Positions 45,268-56,600 of a stretch of 64,000 nt of DNA are shown in pieces; position 1 is the first letter of the stretch, and each line of letters starts with the position of its first letter. The translations under genes were made by a program, and so were the position numbers. The notes beneath the pieces are model-generated. The model did not search any database. It was not told the DNA's origin and was given only the letters and a program-made list of their open reading frames with translations. Source of the stretch: Lonsdalea britannica (lineage in GTDB: Bacteria; Pseudomonadota; Gammaproteobacteria; Enterobacterales; Enterobacteriaceae); NCBI RefSeq assembly GCF_002111595.1, contig NZ_LUTN01000001.1, positions 267,569 to 331,568 of the forward strand. Reading direction: 5' to 3'.

Positions 45268-45924
45268 TTGATTAGCGTTTTTCTTGTTGATGACCACGAA
45301 TTGGTGCGGGCAGGGATACGGCGCATTCTTGACGACATCAAAGGCCTCAAAGTGGTAGGCGAGGCCGCGTGTGGCGAGGATGCGGCCAAATGGTGCCGTA
45401 ACAATAGCGTGGACGTTGTCCTGATGGACATGAACATGCCGGGTATCGGCGGTCTGGAAGCAACACGCAAAATCGTGCGATTTTCTCCTGAAATAAAAGT
45501 CATCATGCTGACTATTTATACAGAGAGTCCTCTTCCCGCCAAAGTGATGCAGGCGGGTGCCGCAGGTTATCTGAGCAAGGGCGCGACGCCTCAGGAAGTG
45601 ATCTGCGCCATTCGCTCTGTGCACGCCGGGAAACGTTATATCGCATCTGACATCGCTCAGCAGATGGCGCTGAGTCAGTTGGCTCCGCAAACAAAAACTC
45701 CCCTGGAGTGCCTTTCCGACCGCGAATTACAGATTATGCTGATGATCACTAAGGGGCAGAAAGTGGTCGAGATTTCAGATAAACTGAACCTCAGTCCTAA
45801 AACGGTGAACAGTTATCGTTATCGAATGTTCAGTAAATTGAATATCAGCGGGGACGTGGAGTTGACCCACCTTGCCATCCGGCATGGTCTTTTTAATGCG
45901 GAGACGTTGACCAGTAGTGAGTGA
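45268..45924 (+). CDS. uvrY: Response regulator UvrY (GacA/ExpA)
   Basis: 218 residues from TTG 45268, with GGAGAA 7 bp upstream; this gives the N-terminus of E. coli UvrY, which also starts with TTG. Receiver domain: phospho-acceptor D54 in [14 protein letters not shown] in MLTIYTES and K in YLSKGATP. The LuxR-type HTH is [42 protein letters not shown]. It is the partner of BarA (GacS/ExpS); it activates csrB-type RNAs and in soft-rot bacteria controls exoenzymes and pigments. Overlaps uvrC by 8 bp. Confidence 0.96.
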   Translation: MISVFLVDDHELVRAGIRRILDDIKGLKVVGEAACGEDAAKWCRNNSVDVVLMDMNMPGIGGLEATRKIVRFSPEIKVIMLTIYTESPLPAKVMQAGAAGYLSKGATPQEVICAIRSVHAGKRYIASDIAQQMALSQLAPQTKTPLECLSDRELQIMLMITKGQKVVEISDKLNLSPKTVNSYRYRMFSKLNISGDVELTHLAIRHGLFNAETLTSSE

Positions 45925-47753
45925 AAGCTTTGATGCCCCGGCGTTCTTAAAAACGGTAACCAGCCAACCTGGGGTTTACCGTATGTATGATGCTGACGAT
46001 ACGGTTATTTATGTCGGTAAGGCGAAGGACCTGAAAAAGCGTCTCTCCAGCTACTTCCGTCGCAACGTAGGTAGCCGCAAAACAGAGGCGCTCGTCAAAT
46101 GCATTCATCAGATCGATGTGACCATCACGCATACCGAAACGGAAGCGCTGCTGCTAGAACATACCTACATCAAGCGTTACCAGCCTCGCTACAACGTGTT
46201 ATTACGCGATGATAAATCTTATCCGCTGATCTTCCTGAGCTCTGATAAACATCCCAGAATTTCCATTCATCGCGGCGCCAAGCATGCGAAGGGCGAATAT
46301 TTTGGGCCTTTCCCCAATGGGAATGCGGTACGCGAAACCTTGATGCTGCTGCAAAAGCTGTTTCCCATTCGTCAGTGCGAAGATAGCGTTTATCGCAATC
46401 GCTCCCGTCCGTGTCTGCAATATCAGATTGGTCGTTGTCTCGGCCCCTGCGTCTCCGGACTCGTCAGCGATGAAGAGTACCGTCAGCAGGTGGAATACGT
46501 CCGATTGTTCTTGCTGGGAAAAGACCAGCAGGTGCTGACGCGTCTAATCGCTCAGATGGAAGCCGCAAGCAAAACGCTGAACTTCGAAGAAGCGGCGCGG
46601 ATACGCGATCAAATTCAATCGGTACGCCGGGTAACGGAAAAACAGTTCGTTTCCGGCGCAGGAGATGGCGAAGATCTCGATGTCATCGGCGTTGCCTTCG
46701 ATGCGGGTCTGGCCTGCGTACATGTTTTGTTCGTTCGCCAGGGCAAGGTGCTGGGTAGCCGCAGTTACTTCCCCAAAATTCCGGGAGGCACGGAACTGGC
46801 TGAAGTCGTACAAACTTTCGTGGGGCAATTCTACTTGCAGGGAAGTCTTTCCCGGACGTTGCCTACCGAAATTTTGTTGGATTTTTCGTTGCCGGAACAA
46901 CAGCTTCTGACGGACTCATTAACCGAGATCGCAGGACGCAAAGTGCAGATCCAAAGCCGTCCTCGCGGCGACCGCGCTCGTTATCTCAAGCTGGCGCGAA
47001 CGAATGCCAATACCGCGCTGATCAGCAAACTGTCTCAGCAATCAACTATTCATCAGCGTTTGACGGCATTAGCCAATGTTTTGCAGCTGCCCGAAATCAA
47101 ACGCATGGAATGTTTCGACATCAGCCACACGATGGGGGAGCAGACGGTCGCATCCTGCGTGTCTTCGACGCAAACGGACCGCTTCGTTCCGAGTATCGGC
47201 GCTATAATATTACCGGGATCACCCCAGGCGATGATTACGCGGCGATGACTCAGGTGCTGAAACGGCGTTACGGCAAAGCGCTGGATGACAGTAAAATTCC
47301 GGATGTCATCGTGATTGATGGCGGGAAAGGGCAGTTGGGGCAGGCTAAAGCCGTTTTCGATGAACTCCAGGTTCCCTGGGATAAAACACAGCCGCTGCTT
47401 TTGGGCGTCGCGAAAGGGAGCGATCGAAAAGCCGGGCTGGAAACGCTGTTTTTTGAGGCGACGGGAGAGGCTTCGCCTTGCCGCCCGATTCGCCTGCGCT
47501 ACATGTCATTCAGCACATTCGCGATGATTCCCACGATCACGCCATCTCCGGTCATCGGAAGAAAAGAGCCAAGGTCAAAAATACCAGTAGCCTGGAACTG
47601 ATCGAGGGGGTGGGGCCGAAGCGTCGTCAAACGTTGCTTAAGTATATGGGCGGGCTGCAACCGCTTCAGAATGCCAGTATCGAAGAAATTGCTAATGTGC
47701 CGGGAATTTCTTCAGCTTTGGCAGAAAAAATTTACTATGCATTGAAACACTAG
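45917..47753 (+). pseudogene. uvrC: UvrC excinuclease subunit, two frameshifts as read
   Basis: Nucleotide-excision-repair nuclease. GTG 45917 overlaps uvrY. GIY-YIG domain ([25 protein letters not shown]), UVR motif near 205-240, RNase H-like C-terminal nuclease, and helix-hairpin-helix ([17 protein letters not shown]) are all present. The first frame leaves the family after GEQTVASCV (about 47160); the second ([19 protein letters not shown] ... FFEATGE) ends after about 47470, and the third ([19 protein letters not shown]) reaches the normal end ALKH at 47753. Restoring one G at each of the two places gives a full-length UvrC of about 610 residues. Loss in a strain with intact neighbours is possible but error is more likely. 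Confidence 0.93.
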
Positions 47754-47812
47754 GGACAATGTAGCAACATACTCACAATACCCACTCCGGCCAGACAGTT
47801 ATCAAAAGAACT

Positions 47813-48361
47813 ATGCAATTTAATATACCTACGTGGCTTACCCTGTTTCGCGTTGCATTAATTCCTTTCTTTGTGCTGGCGTTCTATCTTCCTTTCGCCT
47901 GGGCACCTCTGGCCTGCGCCGTCATTTTTGTCGGAGCGGCGGTCACTGACTGGTTTGATGGATTTTTGGCGCGTCGTTGGAAACAAACGACCCGTTTTGG
48001 GGCTTTTCTCGACCCGGTAGCGGATAAAGTGATGGTTGCCGTTGCTTTGGTTTTAGTCGCCGAGCATTACCACTCCTGGTGGATCACCTTGCCCGCTGCC
48101 ACGATGATCGCCCGTGAGATCATTATTTCCGCGCTGCGTGAGTGGATGGCGGAGATTGGAAAGCGGAGTAGTGTGGCCGTTTCCTGGATCGGAAAAGTGA
48201 AAACGACCGCCCAAATGCTGGCGCTGTTCGCTTTGCTGTGGCGTCCTGATATGTTGGTCCAGGGTGTTGGCGTTGCGGCGTTATACGTGGCTGCGGTGTT
48301 AACGTTCTGGTCAATGTTCCAATACTTGAACGCTTCGCGGCACGATTTGTTCGAACATTAA
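47813..48361 (+). CDS. pgsA: CDP-diacylglycerol-glycerol-3-phosphate 3-phosphatidyltransferase
   Basis: 182 residues, identical in length to E. coli PgsA. It is an inner-membrane enzyme making phosphatidylglycerol phosphate. The CDP-alcohol phosphotransferase motif D-G-x2-A-R-x8-G-x3-D-x3-D is visible in [27 protein letters not shown] near 42-68. Membrane segments on both sides. Follows uvrC by 60 bp, as in E. coli. Confidence 0.96.
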   Translation: MQFNIPTWLTLFRVALIPFFVLAFYLPFAWAPLACAVIFVGAAVTDWFDGFLARRWKQTTRFGAFLDPVADKVMVAVALVLVAEHYHSWWITLPAATMIAREIIISALREWMAEIGKRSSVAVSWIGKVKTTAQMLALFALLWRPDMLVQGVGVAALYVAAVLTFWSMFQYLNASRHDLFEH

Positions 48362-48411
48362 TCGAGCTGACGCAAAAATCAGCGAGTGAGTGATTTCGGC
48401 CGATAATTTCA

Positions 48412-48439
48412 TTGACTCGCTGCGATAGGTCAGTAGAAT
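48412..48439 (+). promoter_or_regulatory. Sigma-70 promoter of tRNA-Gly
   Basis: TTGACT (48412-48417), 16 bp, TAGAAT (48434-48439), followed by a GC-rich discriminator typical of stringently controlled stable-RNA genes. Confidence 0.7.
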
Positions 48440-48501
48440 GCACCGCATCGACAGCAAGCATGGCTTGTCAGTCACTTTAACAGATGAAGTCAATCTGTTA
48501 C

Positions 48502-48577
<76 letters not shown>

Positions 48578-48615
48578 ATTCTTATCTGCAGATGGCTCCT
48601 TAAGTCTGCAGAATC

Positions 48616-48643
48616 AAAAAAAAAGAGCGAAAGCTCTTTTTTT
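48616..48643 (+). terminator. Terminator after tRNA-Gly
   Basis: AAAAAAAAAGAGC-GAAA-GCTCTTTTTTT, a strong hairpin with GNRA-like loop and T run. It separates tRNA-Gly from the accessory region. Confidence 0.85.
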
Positions 48644-48848
48644 GTTTCTGAAGCACGTCAATCTCAATTATCTACCCCAGCCTTTCAACATCGTTATGAC
48701 TAGCAGCGACGTTTGCTCGTTGTTAGCTGAAGTACTCATCCCAGAACTTTTCGTAAAATCAAATCAGCGGGTCTCGCATTGGGACGCCGGTAGCGTATCA
48801 GCGTCGTTCATTTCTTTTGACCCAAGCATCGCAAACTTAAAAGTAAAC

Positions 48849-48879
48849 AGCCCATAGAAATGTTCATATCCTATGGGCT
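48849..48879. terminator. Hairpin downstream of the MetE-like gene
   Basis: AGCCCATAG pairs with CTATGGGCT across a 13-base loop. Without a clear T run on either strand; it could end transcription of the minus-strand MetE-like gene. Confidence 0.45.
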
Positions 48880-48947
48880 GATAAGGTGGATGGGGGAGGT
48901 TGACCATCTGCACAGTTACGCCGCCCCCATCACTTTATGGGTTTTTG

Positions 48948-50086
48948 TTAGTCTGAAGAGGATTCAGTCGACGGCGCTTGCAGTACCTCTTCCGCTACCT
49001 CGCGGACCAGCTGCAGCTTTTTGGTCTGATCGTCCATGGTTAACGGATTGCCTTCCCATGTTGATGCGAAACCGCATTGAGGTGAAAGGCCAATACGTTC
49101 TAGCGGGATGAAGCGGGTCGCCTCGCTAATGCGCGCCTTGAGCAGATCTTTTGCTTCCAGATCGGGTCGCTTAGTTGAGATTAACCCGAGAATGACCCCT
49201 TTGCCTTTCGGAACCAATGCCAGAGGTTCAAAGCTTCCCGAGCGAGATCATCATATTCCAGAGAATAAAGGTCGAAGCTCCGCGCACCTTTAAACAGCGC
49301 TTCGGCGATGCTCTCATAACCGCCTTCCGCGTAGAACTGTCCCGCATTGTTGCCGCGACAGATGTGCAGGCAGGTGGTGATGCCCTCGAGGCCGTTGACC
49401 ACTTCGTCGATGCACGCGATCCCCTCTTCGAGTAAGCGCTCAGTATCAATGCCCGTCTGAGCTTTCACGTCTTCCCTTAGCTGAGGGTCGATGAGGATCG
49501 CCAGTTCCGGCGCATCGATCTGCACATATTCACAGCCGAGATCGCGCAGTTCTTCGATTTCTTCCCGCAGCAGTCTGGCTACATCATGGAAAAGGTCGAA
49601 GATATCGGGATAGGCTTCAGCTGAATGCGATGCAGACCAGAATGACCAGGCAAGAAGCGGAGAGGGCAGCGTGATCTTCTTGGGCCGGTCAGTGATAGCG
49701 CGCAGGAAAGTGAACTCCTCGACCGATACCGCTTTCTTACGGGCAAGCTTGCGGGTTACGACAGGCACAACAGGCGTTTTCGCATTCGTCGCCTGCGCTG
49801 TTCCTTTCAGACCCCGCCATTCCAGACCGGGAAAATTGGAGGATGCGGTAAGATCAAATCCGGACAGCGCATCAAAAAACCATGAGAAAAACATCGAACG
49901 ACGTTGTTCGCCGTCGGTCACGACCTCGACGCCAGCCGCTTCCTGAACGGCGACGGCCTCACGTACCGCGCGATCCTCGATACGCTTGAATTCCACCGCA
50001 GAGATTTCGCCTGCCTGAAAACGCACTCGTGCCTCTTTTAACCATTCTGGTCTAAGCAAAGAGCCAACCTGCTCTATTTTATACAT
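48948..50086 (-). pseudogene. MetE C-terminal-like methionine synthase homologue, frameshifted near 49231
   Basis: Stand-alone homologue of the catalytic half of cobalamin-independent methionine synthase. From ATG 50086 (AGGGGG upstream) the first frame has QVGSLLRPEWLKEARVRFQAG, VTDGEQRRSMFFSW, CEYVQIDAPELAI and TCLHICRGNN (metal-site His and Cys). After about residue 285 a second frame continues with LVPKGKGVILGLISTKRPD and ERIGLSPQCGFASTWEGNPL (the last ligand Cys). One missing T (an A in the + strand AAA at 49230-49232) explains the switch. Repaired length is about 380 residues, normal for these MetE-like proteins, some of which methylate or demethylate other substrates. Confidence 0.85.
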
Positions 50087-51431
50087 TTTTCCCCCTGATT
50101 TTTCGTTCAGTTTGTTGTCGTTCTGGGAAGCGAAACGTTGTTTATCGTGCTTCACTTCCCGAAAAGAGTCGGTACCCGCTTGGCTAAAATGGACGGCTTC
50201 CGTTGATAAATATCTTCTGATGTTATCAGTGTTCTCTTCTAACAAAAAACCTCTCATTTTGTGGTGTTTTGTGAGGTTCGTTTTCACGCGTCCGAGACGC
50301 GATTTGTATGGCGCAATAGGTCTGATATTCCAACCGAATAGGGTATTCACCGGTGAGCCAACCTGCAAAACCGCTTATCAAAACGCGGCTGTCGTGAAAG
50401 GGAGGATGTATCTATATGACGCGGGTTCAGCATTGACTCGCTGGATAAAATGATGCTATCAGGGAAGAAAAAATCGCAAGTTAGCATGAGTCGTGAATTG
50501 GGCGATTCAAGACGTGTTGTCAAAAAGAAAGTCATACAGAGGCTCAATGGTATGGTGAGTCTTTTCCATAAACGCATTGAAGAATAATATTTTCAGAAAA
50601 TACTATATCGACAATGGCGGGATAGATACATAAAACCGCTTATTTAAAAATAAAAACATAGGCCTTCACGAAAATATCACAATCCATAATTATCTTACCC
50701 GTGTTCAAGTTAAATTAAATGAGGCGTTAATTATGCCTAAACATTGAACTGCCAAAACGCGCGCCAAAACAGCAACCGATGGGCAGTATCATGACACGGA
50801 TAATTCATGCGCGGGTTCAGCTTATGATCGTCGTGTCGAAAAAGGTGAAACATTTCCACCGAGTAAAAATAATCACCATTATCAGGAGAAATAAAAGCTA
50901 GGGGAAAGGCAGCCTGAATGCAGCAACCACCCTCATACACTGGCTCACCGGCGGGGAAGCAGCCCCTGTCCACGGTATGTTCAGCCCTACGCTGTGCCGA
51001 TAACCCAGGCAATCTTTCACCGCGGCGTTTTGCCAGCATGGGTATCTTTCTTCTGCAGGAAATCTCAGCCCGTTAACCCGAATAAAAATAACATTTCTTT
51101 GTACTGGTCCTTGTTGAATTAATTAACAGAAAAACGATATCAAAGGATGACTGATTGCAGCCTATTTAATCCCGAACAGGTTGATAACGTTATTCTCTCC
51201 ATTTATAGAACATCTTATTATCTTTTTTGTTTTTATTCATTTTTCAGATGAGCTCTGTTTTTAGCGTTATTTTGACGTGCTTCATGGTTGGGGTGGGTAT
51301 TAATAAATAGTCATTGTTTGAGAAAGGTGTGAATTATTATAATGAAATTCGAGGACGATATTTTTTAAAAGGCATTTCTAATGCTATTAGAATAATATCT
51401 TTTATATTCATTAGCAGGAAAAATATAAAAT
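50087..51431. other. 1.3-kb region with gene debris but no callable gene
   Basis: Frames of 76 codons (50347-50577, minus) and 100 codons (50737-51039, minus) show no known family. On the plus strand, 50449-50587 encodes a short basic peptide (KKKSQVSMSRELGDSRR) of unknown type. From 50733 a frame with an early stop reads AYDRRVEKGETFPPSKNNHHY, resembling the small YjzC-like type only vaguely. The last 200 bp before 51432 are very AT-rich and should hold the promoter of the enoate reductase gene. Confidence 0.4.
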
Positions 51432-53363
51432 ATGTTCAAAAAATTATTTCACCCCGAAAAAATTAATCAGTGCGTTATTCCGAACCGGCTCGTCGTTCCT
51501 GCCATGGTCACCAACCTGTGTAACAGCGATGGTACGGCATCAGACCGCTATATCGCCTATCACGAAGAAAAAGCAAAAGGCGGCTGGGGGCTGATCATCA
51601 CGGAGAACTACGCCATCAACGAAAATGCGATGGGCTGTAAATATATCGGTGGACTCTGGCGCGACGAGCAAATCGCCAGTCATCGAAAACTCACCGACAC
51701 CATCCATCAATACGACAGTAAAATCTTCTGCCAGATTTACCATGCGGGCCGCCAGACGTCAGAAAATGTGAACGGCGGTGTGCAGCCAGTGGCCCCTTCG
51801 GCAATCCCTTGCCCCGCGTTAAAAGAAATGCCTCGGGAACTGGGTATCGACGAAATTCAGCAGTTGGTTTCAGAATTTGCAGATTGCGCTCGCCGTGTGA
51901 AAGAGGCGGGCTTTGACGGTGTTGAAATTCATGCCGGTCATGGTTATCTGATTGCCGAATTTTTATCGCCTTATGCCAATAAGCGTACCGATAAATATGG
52001 CGGTAGCCTCGACGGCCGCATCCTGTTCTTAAAAGAGATTTATGAGGCGGTGCGTAAGGAAGTGGGCGCTGACTATCCTGTGACCATCCGACTTTCCGCT
52101 GACGAAGGTTTCCTGGGCGGGCGTGATATCGCCGAAACCCGCGTTTTGGCGCAGATCTTCGAAGAGTGGGGCGTGGATGCGCTGCACATGACTATGGGCG
52201 TTTATGGCGATCACAACAAGGCTTGTACTGTGCCGCCGATGTATGTGGGCCATGCCTGGGCCGTCTCTTTCTCCGAAGAGCTGAAAAAAACGGTGAGTAT
52301 GCCCATCATCACCGTGAACCGCATTAACGATCCGCGTATGGCGGACAACGTTTTGGCCTTGGGCAAAGCGGACTTTATCGCGATGGGACGTGGTTCGTTG
52401 GCCGACCCACATCTGCCCAACAAAGCGAAAGCGGGTGATGTCGCGTCTATTCGTTACTGCATCGGCTGCATGCAGGGTTGTCTGGCCAGTTTGCCGCTTG
52501 GCGTGCCGTTCACCTGTCTGGTCAACCCGTCGCTGGCGCGTGAAAGTAGCCTGGACTACAGCAAGGTCGATAGCCCTAAACGCGTCTTCATCGCGGGGGC
52601 GGGTCCGGCAGGGCTGGAAGCGGCCCGCGTGGCGGCGATGCGTGGTCACCGTGTGACGCTGTTTGAAAAAACCGGCTATCTGGGCGGTCAGTTCCGCTCT
52701 GCGGCTTTCCCTCCGGGTAAAGGCGAGCTGGCGACCTACACGGCCTGGCTGGGCCGGGAGCTGGAAAAACTGGGCGTGGAGATCAAGCTGAATACGCCGC
52801 TGACCAAAGCGATCGTGGCGGAAGGTCGCCCGGACTCCGTTATCGTCGCCACCGGGGGTAAACCGGCGGTTCCGCCGATTAAGGGCATCAATCAGCCGCA
52901 CGTAGTGCTGGCGGAAGATGTCCTGTTGGGCAATGTGGTGACCGGTCAGCGCGTGGTGATCGCGGGCGGCGGTGAAGTCGGTGGCGAAACCGCGGCACAT
53001 CTGGCCATGCAGCAGAAAGAGGTCACCGTGGTTGAAATGCGCGACCGCCTGTTGCAAGAGCTGGATGGCGTCAGCAAACTGCATCTGATGTCCGTACTGG
53101 AAGAGTATGACGTGAAGCAGTACCCCAACACCAAGCTGTGCGAAATTGGCGAGCATCAAGTGATCCTCGAAAATGCGCAAGGACGAATGGAGTTAGAAGC
53201 GGATACCGTCGTTATCGCACTGGGATACGCGCCGGTCAAAGAACTGGCTGAAGAGCTGGAAGGCGTTGCCGACGATGCGATCGTCATCGGTGGCGCCGTG
53301 AAAACCAGCAATGCGCTGGTGGCTGCGCGTGAAGGTTTTGACGCGGGTATGTGTCTGGCCTAA
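51432..53363 (+). CDS. Enoate reductase-type flavoprotein (OYE barrel + 4Fe-4S + FAD domain)
   Basis: 643 residues, 2,4-dienoyl-CoA reductase/2-enoate reductase/BaiCD type. FMN barrel at 1-360: NRLVVPAMVTNLCNSDG, QIYHAGRQTS near 99, the HAGHGYLIAEFLSPYANKRTDKYGG stretch near 175, VGMGRGSLADP-like AMGRGSLADP. The 4Fe-4S cysteines are in CIGCMQGCL near 343 and the next Cys in FTCLVNP. FAD/NAD domain from about 375: IAGAGPAGLEAARVA and VIAGGGEVGGETAAHLA. It reduces activated double bonds with NADH. It lies in the island, divergent from nothing, and convergent with the GH31 gene. The substrate could be an enone made from 1,5-anhydrofructose (speculative). Confidence 0.9.
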   Translation: MFKKLFHPEKINQCVIPNRLVVPAMVTNLCNSDGTASDRYIAYHEEKAKGGWGLIITENYAINENAMGCKYIGGLWRDEQIASHRKLTDTIHQYDSKIFCQIYHAGRQTSENVNGGVQPVAPSAIPCPALKEMPRELGIDEIQQLVSEFADCARRVKEAGFDGVEIHAGHGYLIAEFLSPYANKRTDKYGGSLDGRILFLKEIYEAVRKEVGADYPVTIRLSADEGFLGGRDIAETRVLAQIFEEWGVDALHMTMGVYGDHNKACTVPPMYVGHAWAVSFSEELKKTVSMPIITVNRINDPRMADNVLALGKADFIAMGRGSLADPHLPNKAKAGDVASIRYCIGCMQGCLASLPLGVPFTCLVNPSLARESSLDYSKVDSPKRVFIAGAGPAGLEAARVAAMRGHRVTLFEKTGYLGGQFRSAAFPPGKGELATYTAWLGRELEKLGVEIKLNTPLTKAIVAEGRPDSVIVATGGKPAVPPIKGINQPHVVLAEDVLLGNVVTGQRVVIAGGGEVGGETAAHLAMQQKEVTVVEMRDRLLQELDGVSKLHLMSVLEEYDVKQYPNTKLCEIGEHQVILENAQGRMELEADTVVIALGYAPVKELAEELEGVADDAIVIGGAVKTSNALVAAREGFDAGMCLA

Positions 53364-53409
53364 TCATGCTTTAGCGCCATTAATCCTCGGCGCTTGACCG
53401 TCTTATCAA

Positions 53410-53439
53410 CGGGCTTTCCATGCAAAATGGAAGGCCCGT
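53410..53439 (+). terminator. Terminator after the enoate reductase gene
   Basis: CGGGCTTTCCAT pairs with ATGGAAGGCCCG across GCAAA (one mismatch), followed by a moderately T-rich tail. Confidence 0.65.
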
Positions 53440-53614
53440 ATTGTTATCTGTGGTTGGTCTTTACGCTCCACGATTTGCTTTTCTTGGTTTCTTGTCGGCG
53501 CTGACTTTCGTGGAAACCGAACAATGCGGCAGGTATATCTCTGCTGTATGACAGGATAATGAAACAGGACTCAGGAAGAGAAATGGGGTGGGGCGTTGGC
53601 TGGTGGAAGGCGGT

Positions 53615-53650
53615 AAAAAATCACGGACAGGCGGAAAGCCTGCCCGTGAT
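53615..53650 (-). terminator. Terminator after the GH31 gene
   Basis: ATCACGG-A-CAGGC and GCCTG-C-CCGTGAT form a long stem with one mismatch; on the minus strand it is followed by TTTTTT. It lies 14 bp behind the GH31 stop codon. Confidence 0.8.
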
Positions 53651-53663
53651 GAGGTCGAATGCG

Positions 53664-56600
53664 TTATGACACGATATTCATCGTCAACGCGTGGGTTGCG
53701 GATAGCGTGCGGGTGCTGACTTTAATCCAGACGCTGCCGCGTGGGTCAACATAAGCCGCCTCTCCCTCGTGTTTGAAGAGTGCGTCCGTCGAATCTACGC
53801 GAGTGCTGAGGGTAGACGAGCCGACCGTCAGCCGTTGCAACGCAGGTTTGTCCGTGCGCAGGCGCAGGTAGACAAATGCGTGCAGCGGGTAATCGTACTT
53901 GCGCGGTGTCAGGCTAACCTCCAGCGAACCGTCGATTCGACGTTGGCGAACATCGATCACCGAGAACTGTCCCTGACGTTCTGCTGAACGGGTGACGCCG
54001 CCATCGTCCCAGTAAAGTTGATGGTCGCCTTCGTCAGATTCGCCGAGGGGATAGAGCGCGAGCACCAGCGGCTGCTCGAACTTATCCATCACCTGAATAT
54101 TCTTGAACGGCGCAGGGAGATCAGACTGCGTGTGGCGTTCAGGGATAATTGCGCCTTCACGAATAAACAGCGGCACGTTGGTGATGTCTGCGCTGACGGT
54201 ACGGCGCTGGCCCCCTTTAATGGGATTGGCGATATCCACGGTGTCTTCGATGACATGGTAACGATACCAGTTCAGCGTCTGCCCTTTGACCGCATTAGGG
54301 AAGTAAATGTCCTTTTCCGCCACGTAGGCGGCTTCGCTCCCGGCGATGCTGCGCGTCATGATTGGGGCATAAAGCACGGAGCTGTCGATGAAGCACTGTG
54401 TCGCCAGTACGTCCTTGTTGCATTTATCGAAGATCGCGTCGTCGCCCTGCCACAAACACATCGCCTGCAAGATCGGAATACCGGTCTGGGTATTCTGATA
54501 CATAGCGTCATACAGCAGGTGATGCCAGCGTACGCGGAAGCAGACGAAGGCCGTCATGATATCGGCGAAGGAACGATCGCTGCTGCCCGGCACCTTCTCG
54601 TCGTAGCGATAAATTTCCTGATAAGGTTTCATCGCATCGTAATGGTTGCGCATCCACGGCAACAGGCACGCCGCCTGAACCCAACGGGTCATCAGCTCGT
54701 GCTCGCAGATGTCGCCGATGTCGATGTCATCGGGACCCAGCACCAGCCGGTCATACACCATGGGATTGTGATTGCGGCAGTGCTGAGCGCCGAAGAAAAT
54801 ACTGCTGGGATCTTCTGGCGCTTCACCCGGCGCAAATCCGCCAACGTCGGAACCGGAGATGGGCAGCCCGGACATCCCCAGGTTAAGCACCATCGGCAGG
54901 GTGGCCTGCAGGTGATGCCAGGTGGAGGCGTTATCGCCCACCCAGTGACCTGCATAGTGCTGGAGGCCGGGGTAGCCGCTGCGACAGATGATATAGCTGC
55001 GTTTGTACCCCTTGAGCATATCTTCGTGTGCGCTGAGTCCGTACTCGTAGCTGGACTTCGCCAGCATGTAGGCATGGAAGTTGCGCAGCTCGACGTACGG
55101 CGTTTTACGACCATCGCCGAAACGGGGATCCGTCAGATGCGCCTGACCGTGGTAGCTACGCCAGTTGAAAGTATTGGTTCTTCTTCTGTCGTCATCGGGC
55201 GATTCCCCGGTGAGCGACCAGCCGAATTGGTTACGCGGCGCTTCCGTATCCGCGAAATTTTTACCGTCTTCAACGTGAGGCATGGAGTCGGGCGCCGGCA
55301 TATCCTGCCAGATGAATCCAAGCCCATTTTTGAGCAGATAGGCATATTGGTCACCCCAAAAACGCGCGGCGTCCGGGTTGCCGTAGTCGGTGACAACGGC
55401 GCCGATCATATCGCGTTCCGACGTTTGCGCATTGATGCCGTAATCCAGCACCAACAGGTTCTGGTCGGGATAGTTAACCTCGCCGATACGGGTGTAAGTC
55501 AGACCAGGATAATCGCTTTCACGTTTCGGCCCCCGGAATTTGGGAATGTTGGCTTCACCCTCGTTAGCGACGCAGTAGCCTTTCTCAATCAGTCCCTGAG
55601 CGGTGACATACTGTTTTTTCGCTTTATCGGCTGGGTTATAGGCGACTTTGTCCGCGCGGATAAACGGTGTGATATTAGTTTGGCATTGCAGATTGAACTG
55701 GGCCGCCCAGTCGAATACCGAGATCCCTTCGTCGACCTTGCCTTTCGTCCAGAAGCTATCCTTGATGGTGAAGACCTTTTTGTCTTCCTGGATATCGATA
55801 TCGATCCCCAGGCCTTCAATCGGAATACCGGATTTTTTATGCCCTTTGACGATGTCCTCCACATACACCTTGATGGGATCGTTGACATCATCCGGGCGCA
55901 GCAGGCCGGGACTACCGTATTTGGCCTGAAAATAACCAAAGATGTATTTGGGCGGCATGACCGCGCGGTCATTCAACGTCACGTCTTTTGCCGCCGGCGC
56001 ATTCAGTTCGCCTTTCCCCATCAGGTAGGTGAAGGCATCCATTACTCCCGCCCCCTGTTCCGCGAACATATAATGGCAGTCGAATTCGCCGTGCTGAACG
56101 CCAGCTTCTACCGCATTTTTGTCGCGAGACGGGTTTTTGAGGGAGAAGTAGCTCTGGCCGGTATTATCCAGGAACACGCCAAGAAACTGCTGGTGGCCCT
56201 CCACCACGGCGCGCTCGATATAAAAAGGCGCGTTCAGATAAAGCGGGATGCTGGCGTTGGCTTTGAACGCGTCTTTGTACTTCGTCTTATTTGAGAAGAC
56301 TTCCGGTTGGTTGTACCAGAGGTTGTCGTAGTTGTAGCAGGTGATCTGCGAGCCGGTGTGATCCAGCAGCGAATAGCCGCTGTAGCTATAGCAATCCTCA
56401 ACAGCGTGCCCGACGGTCGCATGGCTTTTGCCGGTCAGATTGTAATTAACTATCTCGCCCAGACCGAAGTAGTGAGTCGCCGCCTCGGCTTTACGCTTCA
56501 TGTTGGCGACGGTGCCCACGCCGGGTTTGGCATGGCAGAGCGGGCCGGATGAAATGTCAGTGATGGCGCCATCAGACAGGCGTTTGATCTGGATCGACAG

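Noticed and set aside
50087..50360. Cobalamin or SAM riboswitch ahead of the MetE-like gene
   Set aside because: None of the conserved box sequences could be recognised in the leader.
54018..56294. 758-codon plus-strand frame opposite the GH31 gene
   Set aside because: Shadow of a high-GC real gene; its residues are low-complexity mirror sequence (many H, R, V) without domain features.
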